Assembly: GCF_010993705.1 (NCBI RefSeq)
Contig: NZ_WOFO01000003.1
Coordinates: 435,500 to 499,499 of the forward strand
Length of the DNA stretch: 64,000 nt
Direction: 5' to 3'
From: Cyclobacterium sp. SYSU L10401
Lineage (GTDB): Bacteria > Bacteroidota > Bacteroidia > Cytophagales > Cyclobacteriaceae
The notes below the pieces were generated by a model. The model saw only the letters and a program-made list of their open reading frames with translations, was not told where the DNA came from and made no database searches. Position 1 is the first letter of the stretch. Each line of letters begins with the position of its first letter. Position numbers and translations under genes: made by a program. This document shows, in pieces, positions 15,608-24,942 of this stretch.

Positions 15608-18296
15608 ATAATCGGAGGTTCTTCATCGCCCAGGGCTGATCCCCGGATTCCTTGAGGACCAGTCGAACCTGCGAAACCGGCGTATTATCCTCCCAACGGA
15701 TACCATTCATTCCTTTTTCTCCGGTACCGTTAGCCACTTCTATCCATTCCTTCCCTTCGGCCGATACTTCCACGGCATAGCTACCCGGAAATTGCTCCTC
15801 CCCGGAATCAAACTGGATTTCTGCCAGCTTTTGGGCTTGGGGAAGCACTACCTGAAACCACATGTCCGGCTTTTGTGCTTCTTCTGTTTTCCAGCCCTTG
15901 AAGCCAAAAGCATATCCCGGATCTCGGGTAGAACCCACTCCCTGCAAGGCGGTACTGCTGGCACTTACCTGCCAGTTGTCCTGCGGAAACAGTTGCTTGG
16001 GAATTTCCGCCACCAAAGCATCATGGGAATAATTGCTATCCCGTTCCCGGGTGGCTTCCCTGATTTGTGCTACGTATTCCGGACTGATGAAACTTCCCTG
16101 ATTGCCAAAATCATTGCGGATGTAGGAAACTACCGATGCTATCCATTCATCTGTGTTTTCGCCCATGGCAATCATGACTCCTTCGTATTCCTTTCCTTCA
16201 ATAGCCCCGGTTAGCCCGTGCAACAGGGTTTTGACGGCATATTCGGGGTGGCCCTGAATACGTGGGGATCCCGAAAAACCGGGAGCAATGAGTTCACCGC
16301 CAGCTCCACCGGTAGGCGTTCCCAGGCCTTTTACCCCATGGCAGGTGGCGCAATAGCTGTCAAAAATGGATTTTCCTTCATTAAAAAGGACCCTTTCTAC
16401 AGCGGTATATTGTGTGGCGGCTCGCTCCCGTGCAGCAGCCATTCTTTCCAGGACCTGCTGTGCTACCGTTTGAACTCCCTTTACCTGTTTGTTGGCCAAT
16501 GCTTCTTGCATCAGCTTTTCCACCTCTTCGAAATCGAGGACGTAGGCACTTAGCAAGGCCTGAACGGCTACCTGAGGATCCGGATGATCCATCATTTCCT
16601 TGTAATCGGCCTCCAAACCCTTATCGCCGAATTTATACAGGCTTTCACCTGCCCGCAAAGCCTGTATCTGTAAATTCGGATTGCCATCCTGCATCCATTC
16701 CCGGACCAATTCGGCTTTTAAAGACCCCAATCCTTCCAGGGTCCAAAAGGCATGTATGCGGGCCAGTTCATGCTCATGGTTCCGGACCATTTCTTCCAGC
16801 TCTGGTACTACCGAGCGATCCTGTCGCAGGATCAGGAGTTGCTGTGCCTTGTCCCGCCACCAACCATTGGGATGGCTCAGGTGCTGCACCAATTCACTGG
16901 CAGACTCCTCAAACATGCGTGGTTTTTCGGTACTTCGGGGGTGGTCTTCATGGGTCAGCCTCCAGATACGGCCATTGCCTATGATGTCGTCCATCTGGTA
17001 CTGCTGAATTTTTGTGCGCAGGTAGCTGCCTTCCTGGGTCCAGTTACCTTCCTGAATGATGCCCCGGTACATGTCTACGATATACATGGTGCCGTCAGGT
17101 GCTGTGGCCATGTCTACCGGCCGGAATAAGGGATCTGTAGATTGAATAAACTCCGTTTCCTGATCCCGGTAAGGGTTTTGAATGTAGGTTAATCCTTCGG
17201 ACTTGTCGGACCGAACCTGCCGTACAATTCTGGCTACGGGTTCTCCGTAAAAATACTGATTGACCAATCCTTCAGGTAGCCGGTCTCCCCGGAACACATC
17301 GTTTCCTGCGGCTCCGGTTACGTTATTAAGTGAGCCATCGGGCTTTGTCTCCCGCATGCCCGGTTCAAAGTCCGCTAATGCGACCAGGCTAAACGGCTCT
17401 CGGAAGCCCTCCTGAAACTGCCCTTCCACCCTGAAATTGCCGTATACAATGGGAAAGTTAAAGTTTTGTGGTACCCCTCCGGCACCGTCCTGAAACCAGA
17501 CTTGTCCGTAATTATCCTGGGTGACGCCCCATTGTCCGTAGGGATTGCCGGTAGGTTCCTGAATGACGCCGTCCGGTGTCCAGCGGATGCGGCGTGAATT
17601 GTAAGTGCTGTACATCCAATTGTCCATGGTCCAGGTCAGAAAGCTGGTCTGGTGTTCCACATTGCCGGAACGACCCAAGCCGGTGGCAAAGAGTTCCTTG
17701 GTATCGGCCTTGCCGTCATTGTTGGTATCCGTGTATTTGTACACGTGATCCTCGTTGGATTCCATGGTCAAAATGGTATTGGGTCCGAAAGGAACCACAA
17801 AACGCGGAAATACCAGACTGTCCAAAAACACGACTCCCGTTTCGTAAATGCCATCATCATCGGTATCCTCCCAGCGGGAAATCCGGCCTGCCGGCATCAA
17901 TTCTCCGGTAGCGTCAATATCCTGCATGTAGGTTCGGAGCTCCAACACATACATTCTCCCGTTGCCGTCAAATTGGATGGCTGCAGGTTCCTGTATGTGA
18001 GGTTCGGCCAAAATCGGTTCCATGTGGAAGCCGGGTTGTAGGCGAAACGTTTTTTGTTCTTCCAGGGCTGACAAGGGGATGACCGGTGCTGCGGGCGTCA
18101 GGTCAATGCCCTTCCAGCGGGGGGACTCTATATCTACTCCCTCTGGGATTTCTATTTGTGGGTAGGGAGCTTCTTTTCTTTTGGGGTCCAGGAGTTCTTC
18201 AGGAGAGATATCAAACACTGGTTTTTGCAATTCCTGCTGCTGGCAGGCAGCAAGTAGAAAAAGCAGGGAAAAATAGTTCAGGTATTTGCCAATCAT
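15597..18296 (-). CDS. Large lipoprotein: propeller dehydrogenase-like domain, HEAT-like repeats, c-type haem and F5/8C domain
   Basis: 899 residues from the ATG at 18296, which gives a lipoprotein signal (YFSLLFLLAACQQQ); the longer frame to 18389 adds 31 unconserved residues. Residues ~75-430 form a beta-propeller of the 'PVC-type/membrane-bound dehydrogenase' kind (TFRLQPGFHMEPILAEPHIQ, DTDDDGIYETGVVF, DTNNDGKADTKELF, DMYRGIIQEGNW). A helical repeat region follows. CATCH at 649-653 binds one c-type haem in a segment like cytochrome c class I, and the last ~130 residues (FQVVLPQAQKLAEIQF to the end) resemble an F5/8 type C carbohydrate-binding domain. Family proteins are thought to oxidise sugars or alcohols and pass electrons to haem; the substrate is unknown. 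Upstream of and overlapping the deacetylase gene. Confidence 0.85.
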   Translation of the reverse strand: MIGKYLNYFSLLFLLAACQQQELQKPVFDISPEELLDPKRKEAPYPQIEIPEGVDIESPRWKGIDLTPAAPVIPLSALEEQKTFRLQPGFHMEPILAEPHIQEPAAIQFDGNGRMYVLELRTYMQDIDATGELMPAGRISRWEDTDDDGIYETGVVFLDSLVFPRFVVPFGPNTILTMESNEDHVYKYTDTNNDGKADTKELFATGLGRSGNVEHQTSFLTWTMDNWMYSTYNSRRIRWTPDGVIQEPTGNPYGQWGVTQDNYGQVWFQDGAGGVPQNFNFPIVYGNFRVEGQFQEGFREPFSLVALADFEPGMRETKPDGSLNNVTGAAGNDVFRGDRLPEGLVNQYFYGEPVARIVRQVRSDKSEGLTYIQNPYRDQETEFIQSTDPLFRPVDMATAPDGTMYIVDMYRGIIQEGNWTQEGSYLRTKIQQYQMDDIIGNGRIWRLTHEDHPRSTEKPRMFEESASELVQHLSHPNGWWRDKAQQLLILRQDRSVVPELEEMVRNHEHELARIHAFWTLEGLGSLKAELVREWMQDGNPNLQIQALRAGESLYKFGDKGLEADYKEMMDHPDPQVAVQALLSAYVLDFEEVEKLMQEALANKQVKGVQTVAQQVLERMAAARERAATQYTAVERVLFNEGKSIFDSYCATCHGVKGLGTPTGGAGGELIAPGFSGSPRIQGHPEYAVKTLLHGLTGAIEGKEYEGVMIAMGENTDEWIASVVSYIRNDFGNQGSFISPEYVAQIREATRERDSNYSHDALVAEIPKQLFPQDNWQVSASSTALQGVGSTRDPGYAFGFKGWKTEEAQKPDMWFQVVLPQAQKLAEIQFDSGEEQFPGSYAVEVSAEGKEWIEVANGTGEKGMNGIRWEDNTPVSQVRLVLKESGDQPWAMKNLRLYAR

Positions 18297-18486
18297 GTAT
18301 GGGTAATGGTTTTGTTCAATGCAATTTTCAATCGATTCGATTGCCGGTAAATAAGCGGTGACCGAAAAGCAAGTACCAAAGTAGGGCATTTTTATAAAAA
18401 ATTGCTTACCGGAAAAATAATTTTTTTCGGTTTTTCTATCATACTTGTGTATAATGTACTAATTTGAAATGGAAACCAATTTAATT

Positions 18487-19581
18487 ATGGAAATAGACCT
18501 GCCACTGACCGGATATGTAATCCCTGTATTTTTTATGCTTTTAGGAACGGCCTGCGGGACCGATTCAGATCATTATTCGATGGATGATTATCCTTCCGTC
18601 CCGAAAATGGATGTGCATGTGCATATGGAAACCGATCGCCCATTATTCGTAGAAAAAGCCGAATCCGATGGTTTTCGACTGATCAATGTAGCCCTGGAAT
18701 ATACGGAGGGCTGGAATGATGTGTACCGGAAATTTTCCTACGGCCAGCAGCAGGAAAATGCCCATCCGGAAACGGTGGTAAATGTGACCGCTTTTGCGGT
18801 ATCTGATTGGGACAGTCCGGATTGGGAGGAAAAGGTGATCCACTGGTTAGACAGTTGCTTTGACCAGGGAGCATTGGGAGTGAAGGTATGGAAAAATATA
18901 GGGATGGTTTCCCAGGATACGGCCGGAAACCTGATCCAGATCGATGATGCCCGTTTTGATCGCATCTTTGATCACATTCGGCAACGGGGTAAGACCTTGA
19001 TGGGGCACCTGGCAGAGCCCAAAAATTGCTGGCTTCCATTAGAGGAAATGACTACCAATAACGATCGGAACTATTATGGCAATCATCCGGAATACCACAT
19101 GTACCTGCAGCCCGAAATGCCCAGCCATGAGGAGCTGATCGAACGCAGGGACAACATGTTGGGAAAACATCCGGACCTGAAATTTGTCGGTGCCCATATG
19201 GGTAGCCTGGAATACGATGTAGACGAGCTGGGCAGGACTTTGGACCGCTTTCCCAACATGGCGGTGGATTTGGCGGCGCGCATGGGGCAGGTGTTCTACC
19301 AAACGGCAGAAGACAGGGAAAAGGTGCGGGAATTCTTTATCCGGTACCAGGACCGATTGTTGTATGCCACGGACCTGTCAGATAACGGTAGTCGTACGGA
19401 GGAGGCTTTGCATGCTGCCATGGATGCCGCCTGGAAGCGGGATTGGGAATTTTTCGTGAGCGATAACGAGATGGAAAGTGACCTGATCAACGAACCGTTT
19501 CAGGGTTTACATTTGCCCAAAGAGGTGGTGGACAAGGTGTTTTATAAGAATGCGATTCATTGGTTTGGGATGGAAGAATAA
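18487..19581 (+). CDS. Amidohydrolase family lipoprotein
   Basis: 364 residues from ATG 18487, chosen because MEIDLPLTGYVIPVFFMLLGTAC is a lipoprotein signal; the frame opens at 18469. The mature protein is a TIM-barrel metal-dependent hydrolase of the amidohydrolase_2 type: VPKMDVHVHMETD supplies the HxH pair, LMGHLAEP the next histidine, DLKFVGAHMGSLEYDVDELGRTLDRFPNMAVDLAARM the barrel strand with HMGS, and RLLYATDLSDNGS the terminal metal Asp. The family includes decarboxylases and lactonases; the substrate is unknown, though periplasmic location and neighbours suggest sugar or aromatic acid chemistry. It stands divergent to the large haem gene. Confidence 0.8.
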   Translation: MEIDLPLTGYVIPVFFMLLGTACGTDSDHYSMDDYPSVPKMDVHVHMETDRPLFVEKAESDGFRLINVALEYTEGWNDVYRKFSYGQQQENAHPETVVNVTAFAVSDWDSPDWEEKVIHWLDSCFDQGALGVKVWKNIGMVSQDTAGNLIQIDDARFDRIFDHIRQRGKTLMGHLAEPKNCWLPLEEMTTNNDRNYYGNHPEYHMYLQPEMPSHEELIERRDNMLGKHPDLKFVGAHMGSLEYDVDELGRTLDRFPNMAVDLAARMGQVFYQTAEDREKVREFFIRYQDRLLYATDLSDNGSRTEEALHAAMDAAWKRDWEFFVSDNEMESDLINEPFQGLHLPKEVVDKVFYKNAIHWFGMEE

Positions 19582-19667
19582 GTAATTTTCCCCAAAAGTT
19601 TATCAATGATTATTCAGTTATTTCTACTTACATAATACCATGCATTAATTAAAAAAGCATCTCAAAA

Positions 19668-20366
19668 ATGAAAGCAATGCTACTCACATTTCTGGCAACA
19701 GTGGCAGGAACTGTTGCATGGGCACAGGTAATTCAGGGGGAGATTCCGTCTCACCCCAAAAAAGCCATGGACATGGTGCTCATGCCATTTGGTTTGGATC
19801 ATTCAATTACAGCCGGCCAGGTAGATAAAAAAGGTGTTTTATCCATTGAATTGGAGGATAAAGATGCCCAGAATGTGCCACAGGACGTTAAATCCATGTT
19901 TATGAGTGATTTGTTTTTTAATTTTCACTTCAGGTGTGGCAATGGAGATGATTTTGGGGAATACCGGGATGTACCGGCAGCCCGGATAGATTACGTCAGG
20001 CTCCTCCAGAAAGGGCAGTGGGCCGGAACGGTATTTATGGTTTCCGATGAAAATCTCATTCCCTGGCTGGAAGATGAAGCCTATCAACCGGCAGTAAGTG
20101 GAACGTTTTGGGAAGTACTTTACCTGGAGGATGACCTGTCTGTTTCAACCAATTGTACATCTTCCAAATTTGTAGACGAAGACACGAATGTGGATGTTAC
20201 GTATGCGTATCAATTGGAGTTAAAATCTGGGTTTAACTGGGTGGAATACCAGATTGAAGAAGTTTATCAAACAGAAAATGGACAAATGGCCTCGTTTCCT
20301 TCCAAGGTAAAAATAACCAACCTGTCGGATGCTTCAAAAATAAAATGGATAGGAAAATATTATTAA
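19668..20366 (+). CDS. Secreted protein of unknown function
   Basis: 232 residues with a signal peptide (MKAMLLTFLATVAGTVAWAQ). The body is beta-rich with a Cys at FHFRCGNGDDFGEY and a second at VSTNCTSSKFVDEDTNVDVTYAYQLELKSGFNWVEYQIEEVYQ, which may form a disulfide. A WxE/NWVEYxIEEV stretch and KVKITNLSDASKIKWIGKYY at the C-terminus resemble Bacteroidota secreted proteins with no known role. I recognise no family. It lies 86 bp after the amidohydrolase gene and 32 bp before the pirin gene, all on the same strand. Confidence 0.6.
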   Translation: MKAMLLTFLATVAGTVAWAQVIQGEIPSHPKKAMDMVLMPFGLDHSITAGQVDKKGVLSIELEDKDAQNVPQDVKSMFMSDLFFNFHFRCGNGDDFGEYRDVPAARIDYVRLLQKGQWAGTVFMVSDENLIPWLEDEAYQPAVSGTFWEVLYLEDDLSVSTNCTSSKFVDEDTNVDVTYAYQLELKSGFNWVEYQIEEVYQTENGQMASFPSKVKITNLSDASKIKWIGKYY

Positions 20367-20398
20367 TAAGACAAATCCCCGAGTGGTTTTAGCCAATT

Positions 20399-21310
20399 AT
20401 GCCCGAAATCGTCATTAATGCCCGAAAAGCTGCCATCGGTCCGGGACTGATGGTCAACCGGATACTACCCTTTCGCATGCGCCGCATGGTGGGCCCCTTT
20501 ATTTTCATGGACCATGCCGGCCCGGTCCGGCTCAGTACCGAAAAGGGCCCGGCCATGGACGTGCTGCCCCATCCGCACATTGGCTTATCCACCGTTAGCT
20601 ATCTGTTTAAAGGCAACGTCACCCACCGGGACAGCCTCGGTGTAAAGCAGGTCATCGAACCCGGGGAAGTCAACTGGATGACAGCCGGAAAGGGGATCGC
20701 TCATAGTGAACGCTTTGAGGATCCGGCGGTTCTGGCCGGTGGGCAACTCGAAATGATTCAAACCTGGGTGGCCTTGCCCGAAAAAGACGAGGAATCTGAC
20801 CCCACTTTTTTCAATTACCAAAAAGATCGCCTGCCTGTATTCGAGGAAAAAGGGCTGTGGATGCGGCAGATCGCAGGGGAGGCCTACGGTCTGAAAAGTA
20901 ATGTACCCACCCATTCTCCTTTGTTCTATGTACATGTGGAACTTCAGCGGGGACACAGGTTGAACGTGCCGGAGGGATACGAAGAACGTGGGCTGTATAT
21001 TGCTAAGGGGAGCCTGGAATTGGGCAGTCAGGTCTATGAAATTGGGCAGTTGCTGGTTTTCGGGAAAACTGAACAGGCAAGCGTGAAGGCAGTAGCGGAT
21101 TGTACGATCATGTTACTGGGAGGGGAACCGGTGGGAGAGCGCTTTATCTGGTGGAATTTTGTGAGCAGCCGAAAAGAACGGATTGAGCAGGCCAAGGAAG
21201 ACTGGACGAAGGGTAGAATCGTTTTGCCCCCGGATGATCAGGATGCGTTTATTCCGTTACCGGAAGAAAAATTCCGGCGGAAGGATCCGCCACCCGAGGC
21301 ACTTTCTTAG
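20399..21310 (+). CDS. Pirin family protein (bicupin)
   Basis: 303 residues. The N-terminal cupin has the pirin metal motifs: PHPHIGLSTVSYLFKGNVTHRDSLGVKQVIEPGEVNWMTAGKGIAHSER (His-Pro-His, then His, then HSE). The middle LEMIQTWVALPEKDEESDPTFFNY is the usual linker and the second cupin ends with GEPVGERFIWWNFVSSRKERIEQAKEDW, a pirin C-terminal signature. Pirins bind one iron; some are quercetinases and others redox regulators. The product here is cytoplasmic and the true role is not deduced. A GCGCTGCAGCG palindrome follows the stop codon. Confidence 0.92.
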   Translation: MPEIVINARKAAIGPGLMVNRILPFRMRRMVGPFIFMDHAGPVRLSTEKGPAMDVLPHPHIGLSTVSYLFKGNVTHRDSLGVKQVIEPGEVNWMTAGKGIAHSERFEDPAVLAGGQLEMIQTWVALPEKDEESDPTFFNYQKDRLPVFEEKGLWMRQIAGEAYGLKSNVPTHSPLFYVHVELQRGHRLNVPEGYEERGLYIAKGSLELGSQVYEIGQLLVFGKTEQASVKAVADCTIMLLGGEPVGERFIWWNFVSSRKERIEQAKEDWTKGRIVLPPDDQDAFIPLPEEKFRRKDPPPEALS

Positions 21311-21396
21311 CGCTGCAGCGAATCCGGTTGGCATACCCGATTATATTGGTCAATTGAATTGGCTTAGAGCTTTGAATAATTCAAAGGAAAGTTTAG

Positions 21397-21437
21397 AAAA
21401 GGAAAGGCGCTCGTTTACAACTCTCGTCTTTCCTTTT
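21397..21437. terminator. Inverted repeat downstream of the pirin gene
   Basis: AAAAGGAAAG (21397-21406) and CTTTCCTTTT (21428-21437) form a perfect 10 bp stem with a 21-base loop, about 90 bp after the pirin stop. The T-rich arm could act as a terminator for convergent transcripts from either side; the loop is long, so this is tentative. Confidence 0.4.
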
Positions 21438-21559
21438 AATTTGTCTAAAATAGAAACTTTTGTCCTAACCTCCTGGACCAAAATAGCAGGCTACATACTT
21501 CAAAGAGAATAGTCTGGGAATTCGGTAGTGGAAAAAGAGAACTATTTCCTGATAAGACT

Positions 21560-22006
21560 TTATTCCTCTTCGATTATGCTTGAGACCATAGCTGCCAGTT
21601 TCCACTGTCCGTTTACCTTTCGAAGGTTACGTACTTCGTAGGTTTTGTATTCCTGGCCTTCCGCTTTCATATTTTGTACATATACGGCAAAGGCTTGATT
21701 GCCGGTAAGGGAGATGTCAAAATCAGAGGTTTCTAACTTAGCCTGTATGGGATTGGAATTGGTTTCCATATCCGCTTTCATGTTTTGGCTGATTTCCTCC
21801 CAGTTGTTGGCTCTCAATCCCATATTTGTTACCAAAAACGATACCTCTCTGCTGGAATCCCAATGCGAAGCCCAGGCTTCAAAATCCCGATTCATATAGG
21901 CAGTGGTTTCGGCGGTAAGGACGGCTTTTATTGCCGCTTCTTCCGTTGATTGGGCATAAAGGACAATGGTGCAGAAAAGCAGGACAATAGTAAATGTGGT
22001 TTTCAT
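21560..22006 (-). CDS. Secreted DUF4440/SnoaL-like protein
   Basis: 148 residues with a signal peptide (MKTTFTIVLLFCTIVLYAQ). The mature part STEEAAIKAVLTAETTAYMNRDFEAWASHWDSSREVSFLVTNMGLRANNWEEISQNMKADMETNS and the final YEVRNLRKVNGQWKLAAMVSSIIEEE give the NTF2-like fold of DUF4440. The WExISQxMKxxM and GQWKLAAMVS motifs are common in this family. No activity can be assigned. Three further NTF2-like secreted or lipoprotein genes lie in this window (7973, 62062 broken, 63385). The 830 bp upstream of this gene is empty. Confidence 0.8.
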   Translation of the reverse strand: MKTTFTIVLLFCTIVLYAQSTEEAAIKAVLTAETTAYMNRDFEAWASHWDSSREVSFLVTNMGLRANNWEEISQNMKADMETNSNPIQAKLETSDFDISLTGNQAFAVYVQNMKAEGQEYKTYEVRNLRKVNGQWKLAAMVSSIIEEE

Positions 22007-22834
22007 GATTATTGGGTTTATTTTGTCTAAGGATTATGGAAAATTGATTGCATGCATGTCATCTACCTACCATATAGGAATTGAGGGTAATAAATGCTGT
22101 GTTTTTCAGATATTTAATTAAATATCAATAAATACAATTATTGGCGAAAAAGAAATGATGTTGATACGAACAGAACTTAAATCTTCCCCTATCCCAGGTT
22201 TTTATTTCCCAATGATTTATTTGGTACAAGCATTTTTGTGTGGTTTCTGATTTTCAAAAATGTAAGCGCATGAAATTTATACACCCAATTGGTTTTTAAT
22301 GGACAATTTCATGGATAATCCTACCTGTACTAAAGCATATAGGAAAAATTGGTTAGAAAAAACAACGAAATGAGAAAGACTATGCAGCAATGAAACAAAA
22401 CTAAGATGGCATATTTTTTGATTTTTTTTTAACTTTTATTCCGCATTTTCTGTAGCATCAACTGCAAGTACGGTTCGAAACGTTTTTCACCACGCTTTAG
22501 AACCTCTATTTAATAAAAAGGTTTCTTGCTACGGCAAATCCTTCTTTCTAGGTATAAAATGCAAATTGCCATCTATTCAGGGACATAGTTTTGTTTTAAA
22601 TTATATAAACTATTGGAATTATAATATATATTACCAACCAATGATTTAAATTATTTTAGGAAGTATGACATAAGAGAGGTGTAGTTTGAAATAATAAATC
22701 TTTTATTATCTTTCGCAAAAAAATTAGTCGGTAACAAAAGCTGCCTTTATATTTTTCTTTATGCTGAATTTTTGAGAAAGTAAAAATCAATTTATTTAAT
22801 TATTTAGTTTTGTTTAATTTTATTTATTCAATTT
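22007..22834. other. Long AT-rich gene-free gap
   Basis: About 830 bp between divergent genes. No open frame over 60 codons with a recognisable start was found. A short stretch at about 22460-22480 (GCAAGTACGGTTCGAAACG) has the look of the 3' half of a group II intron domain V, but the 5' half is not convincing. Otherwise I see homopolymer T- and A-runs and nothing I can name. Confidence 0.4.
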
Positions 22835-23386
22835 ATGAAACGCACCCTTTTTCTTTTGGCCTGTAGCACATTGTTTTTTATTTCCGCTGGCATGTCGCAG
22901 GATCTGCGTAGTCCTGCTGAAGGGAAGTCTCTGGTTTATTTTGTCAGGTCCTCAGGGACCGGAGCCCTGATCAACTTTAAATACTTTGATGGGGAAAATT
23001 ACCTTGGCAAATTCAAAAGCAGGAATTATTTTATTTATGAATGTGACCCGGGTGAGCATGTTTTTTGGGTCACTTCGGAAAACAGGGATTTTATTGAGGC
23101 GAATATTTTGCCAGGTAAAGTTTATATCATTGAGGTCAGACCTACTCCAGGAGCTTTGAAGGCTGCAGTTAGGTTGTTCCCAATTGCAGGAGACGATGCG
23201 AAATCCAAAAAGCGACTCGGAAAGCTCATTTCAAAAAAGGAACCAATTGCCCTTCATGAAGTGGATTTTTCTTCTGAGGCCGAAAAACTCGAATATTATA
23301 TTCAAAATGGCATGAAAAAGTACCTTTCCGACAAAGAAAAAGGAAAGAAAATCACCTTGCTACCTGCGGAGTTTTATCACAACTAA
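22835..23386 (+). CDS. Secreted protein, DUF2846-like
   Basis: 183 residues with a signal peptide (MKRTLFLLACSTLFFISAGMSQ). The body starts with GKSLVYFVRSSGTGALINFKYFDGENYLGKFKSRNYFIYECDPGEHVFWVTSENRDFIEANILPGKVYIIEVRP, which has the pattern of DUF2846: a short beta domain with YFxFxxxPGxHxFxxxxE...V.pG+.Y. These are small secreted or periplasmic proteins of unknown function. The C-terminal helical part (LISKKEPIALHEVDFSSEAEKLEYYIQNGMKKYLSDKEKG) is extra. It is 7 bp upstream of the next gene, so they are probably an operon. Confidence 0.72.
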   Translation: MKRTLFLLACSTLFFISAGMSQDLRSPAEGKSLVYFVRSSGTGALINFKYFDGENYLGKFKSRNYFIYECDPGEHVFWVTSENRDFIEANILPGKVYIIEVRPTPGALKAAVRLFPIAGDDAKSKKRLGKLISKKEPIALHEVDFSSEAEKLEYYIQNGMKKYLSDKEKGKKITLLPAEFYHN

Positions 23387-23393
23387 TCCTGTC

Positions 23394-23933
23394 ATGAAAG
23401 TTTTTATGTTAATTATTGGCCTCCTTGTGGTTACATCCGTCCAATTGTATTCACAGCATATAAGTTCTAAGGAAGGAAAAAGTTCTCTCGGTCTGGGAAT
23501 CGGATTGCCATATGGGGGGATTGGAACTCAGGTTGGGTACAATACTTCTGATCAGGTCAATGTCTTTTTGGGTTTAGGTTACAATTTGGTTGGGGTAGGT
23601 GTCAATGGTGGACTTAAACTGATCATACCAAGTAAGAAAGATACAGAATTTTATTTTACCGGTATGTACGGGTACAATGCTGTTATAGTAATGAAAGGGA
23701 TTGCAAATATGAATGGCTCCTATGGGGGGCCAAGTTTTGGCTCCGGCCTTAAAATCAATTCTTTGGTCCATCCGGGAGCTTTCTGGGATGTGGGTCTATT
23801 GGTTCCTGTCAGATCAAATAGTTATAAAGATAAGATTGAAGAAATCGAAGAAAGTTCCTATATGCACCTAAATACTAAAGCCTGGCCGGTACTTTTTTAT
23901 TTTGCGTACCATTTTCCACTTTCGAAAATGTGA
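23394..23933 (+). CDS. Small outer-membrane beta-barrel-like protein
   Basis: 179 residues with a signal peptide (MKVFMLIIGLLVVTSVQLYSQ). Alternating beta strands such as SLGLGIGLPYGGIGTQVGYNTSDQVNVFLGLGYNLVGVGVNGGLKLII and EFYFTGMYGYNAVIVMKGI, and a terminal aromatic-rich strand (PVLFYFAYHFPLSKM), suggest an outer-membrane barrel or OmpW-like fold. Function unknown. It is transcribed after the DUF2846-like gene with an 8 bp gap; a strong bidirectional terminator lies 330 bp downstream. Confidence 0.6.
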   Translation: MKVFMLIIGLLVVTSVQLYSQHISSKEGKSSLGLGIGLPYGGIGTQVGYNTSDQVNVFLGLGYNLVGVGVNGGLKLIIPSKKDTEFYFTGMYGYNAVIVMKGIANMNGSYGGPSFGSGLKINSLVHPGAFWDVGLLVPVRSNSYKDKIEEIEESSYMHLNTKAWPVLFYFAYHFPLSKM

Positions 23934-24262
23934 ATTTTTATGATCAAATAGGGAATAAGCATTTTTCAAGCATCGCAAATGCGTGGGTTAGGATTTGGCT
24001 TGATGCTAAGAGCACTATTGAGTATGCTGCCAATTGGTTTACTGCAGACAGTTGCCAGCGTAAATGAGGGCATGTGGTATGCCCTATCCCCCGGATTCCA
24101 AATAGCATACCGGAAGCTCTAGGCAGGGATATTTGAAACCACAAGGAACAAGACAACGCTAAAAATCAGGATGTTGAAAAATTAATCAAAGATAATCTTA
24201 AACCCGAAATATGCATTAGCCTATCTATTACGATTCCTAATTTAGAGTCCGGGTTAAAAAAG

Positions 24263-24298
24263 AACCGAATCTGACGAAACCTTCAGATTCGGTTTTTT
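24263..24298. terminator. Bidirectional intrinsic terminator
   Basis: A perfect 12 bp stem, AACCGAATCTGA (24263-24274) and TCAGATTCGGTT (24283-24294), with an 8-base loop, preceded by A-run and followed by T-run. It lies between the convergent outer-membrane gene and hmuY and should end the heme operon transcript. Confidence 0.85.
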
Positions 24299-24306
24299 AA
24301 TATATA

Positions 24307-24930
24307 TCAGAAGTTTATCGTTCCATCAGGTTGAATCAGATACCGAAACGTAAAATAGGGGCTTGGAGTAGTCATTGGGTCCACCTCCGATAAAGGCGGA
24401 TTGTCCTGGTAGTAAGACAGGATCTCTACTTTGGCATGGTTTCCTTCATTGGTTCGAATCAACAATACCCGTCCTGGAATCGGGCTGACGATATGGCTGC
24501 TGGAGTTGTAATTGTACCAGCCGTTGCCGGAACCGGTGGGGATGGCCATTCCATCCTCCCTATCGCTTTTGAAATCCGCAGTGGCAGGTACACTGGTAAT
24601 TTCGTCAAAGGTACCCGTAACTACCGATGCCTGTGCCGTACCCGATCCACTGCTACCGCTATTTACGATAATGGTCGTTCCTTTGAATCCAATGTCCCAG
24701 TCCCCTTCCCGGTCTTCCACCATCTGATTGTCTTCCAGGCTGAAGTAGCGAAAAGGGCGCACTTCGGTTATTTCTCCGGTACTTCGGTCCATCAGGTCTC
24801 CCGGCGCATGGAGATTTTCAACCGTTACCGCTTGAAGCTCAATTTCCGGCTCCTCCACGGTGTTTTCTTCACAACTTGTACTCAAGGCAAGCAATAGAAT
24901 GCCTGCCTGAAACGTGTTCCATTTGTTCAT
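24307..24930 (-). CDS. hmuY: HmuY family heme-binding lipoprotein
   Basis: 207 residues with lipobox LSTSC near residue 20. The mature part has the HmuY pattern: FRYFSLEDNQMVEDREGDWDIGFKGTTIIVNSG in the middle and NHAKVEILSYYQDNPPLSEVDPMTTPSPYFTFRYLIQPDG at the end, both diagnostic of the HmuY barrel family. HmuY binds heme outside the cell or on the surface and hands it to its TonB receptor. It is the last gene of the operon, 12 bp after the receptor, and a bidirectional terminator follows. The His pair of Porphyromonas HmuY is not clearly conserved (Met residues are present), so the ligand mode may differ. Confidence 0.85.
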   Translation of the reverse strand: MNKWNTFQAGILLLALSTSCEENTVEEPEIELQAVTVENLHAPGDLMDRSTGEITEVRPFRYFSLEDNQMVEDREGDWDIGFKGTTIIVNSGSSGSGTAQASVVTGTFDEITSVPATADFKSDREDGMAIPTGSGNGWYNYNSSSHIVSPIPGRVLLIRTNEGNHAKVEILSYYQDNPPLSEVDPMTTPSPYFTFRYLIQPDGTINF

Positions 24931-24942
24931 TGTAATAGGTGT

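Noticed and set aside
22450..22485. Possible remnant of a group II intron domain V (GTACGGTTCGAAACG)
   Set aside because: Only the 3' strand of the hairpin fits; the GAGCCG 5' strand and a reverse transcriptase are missing.
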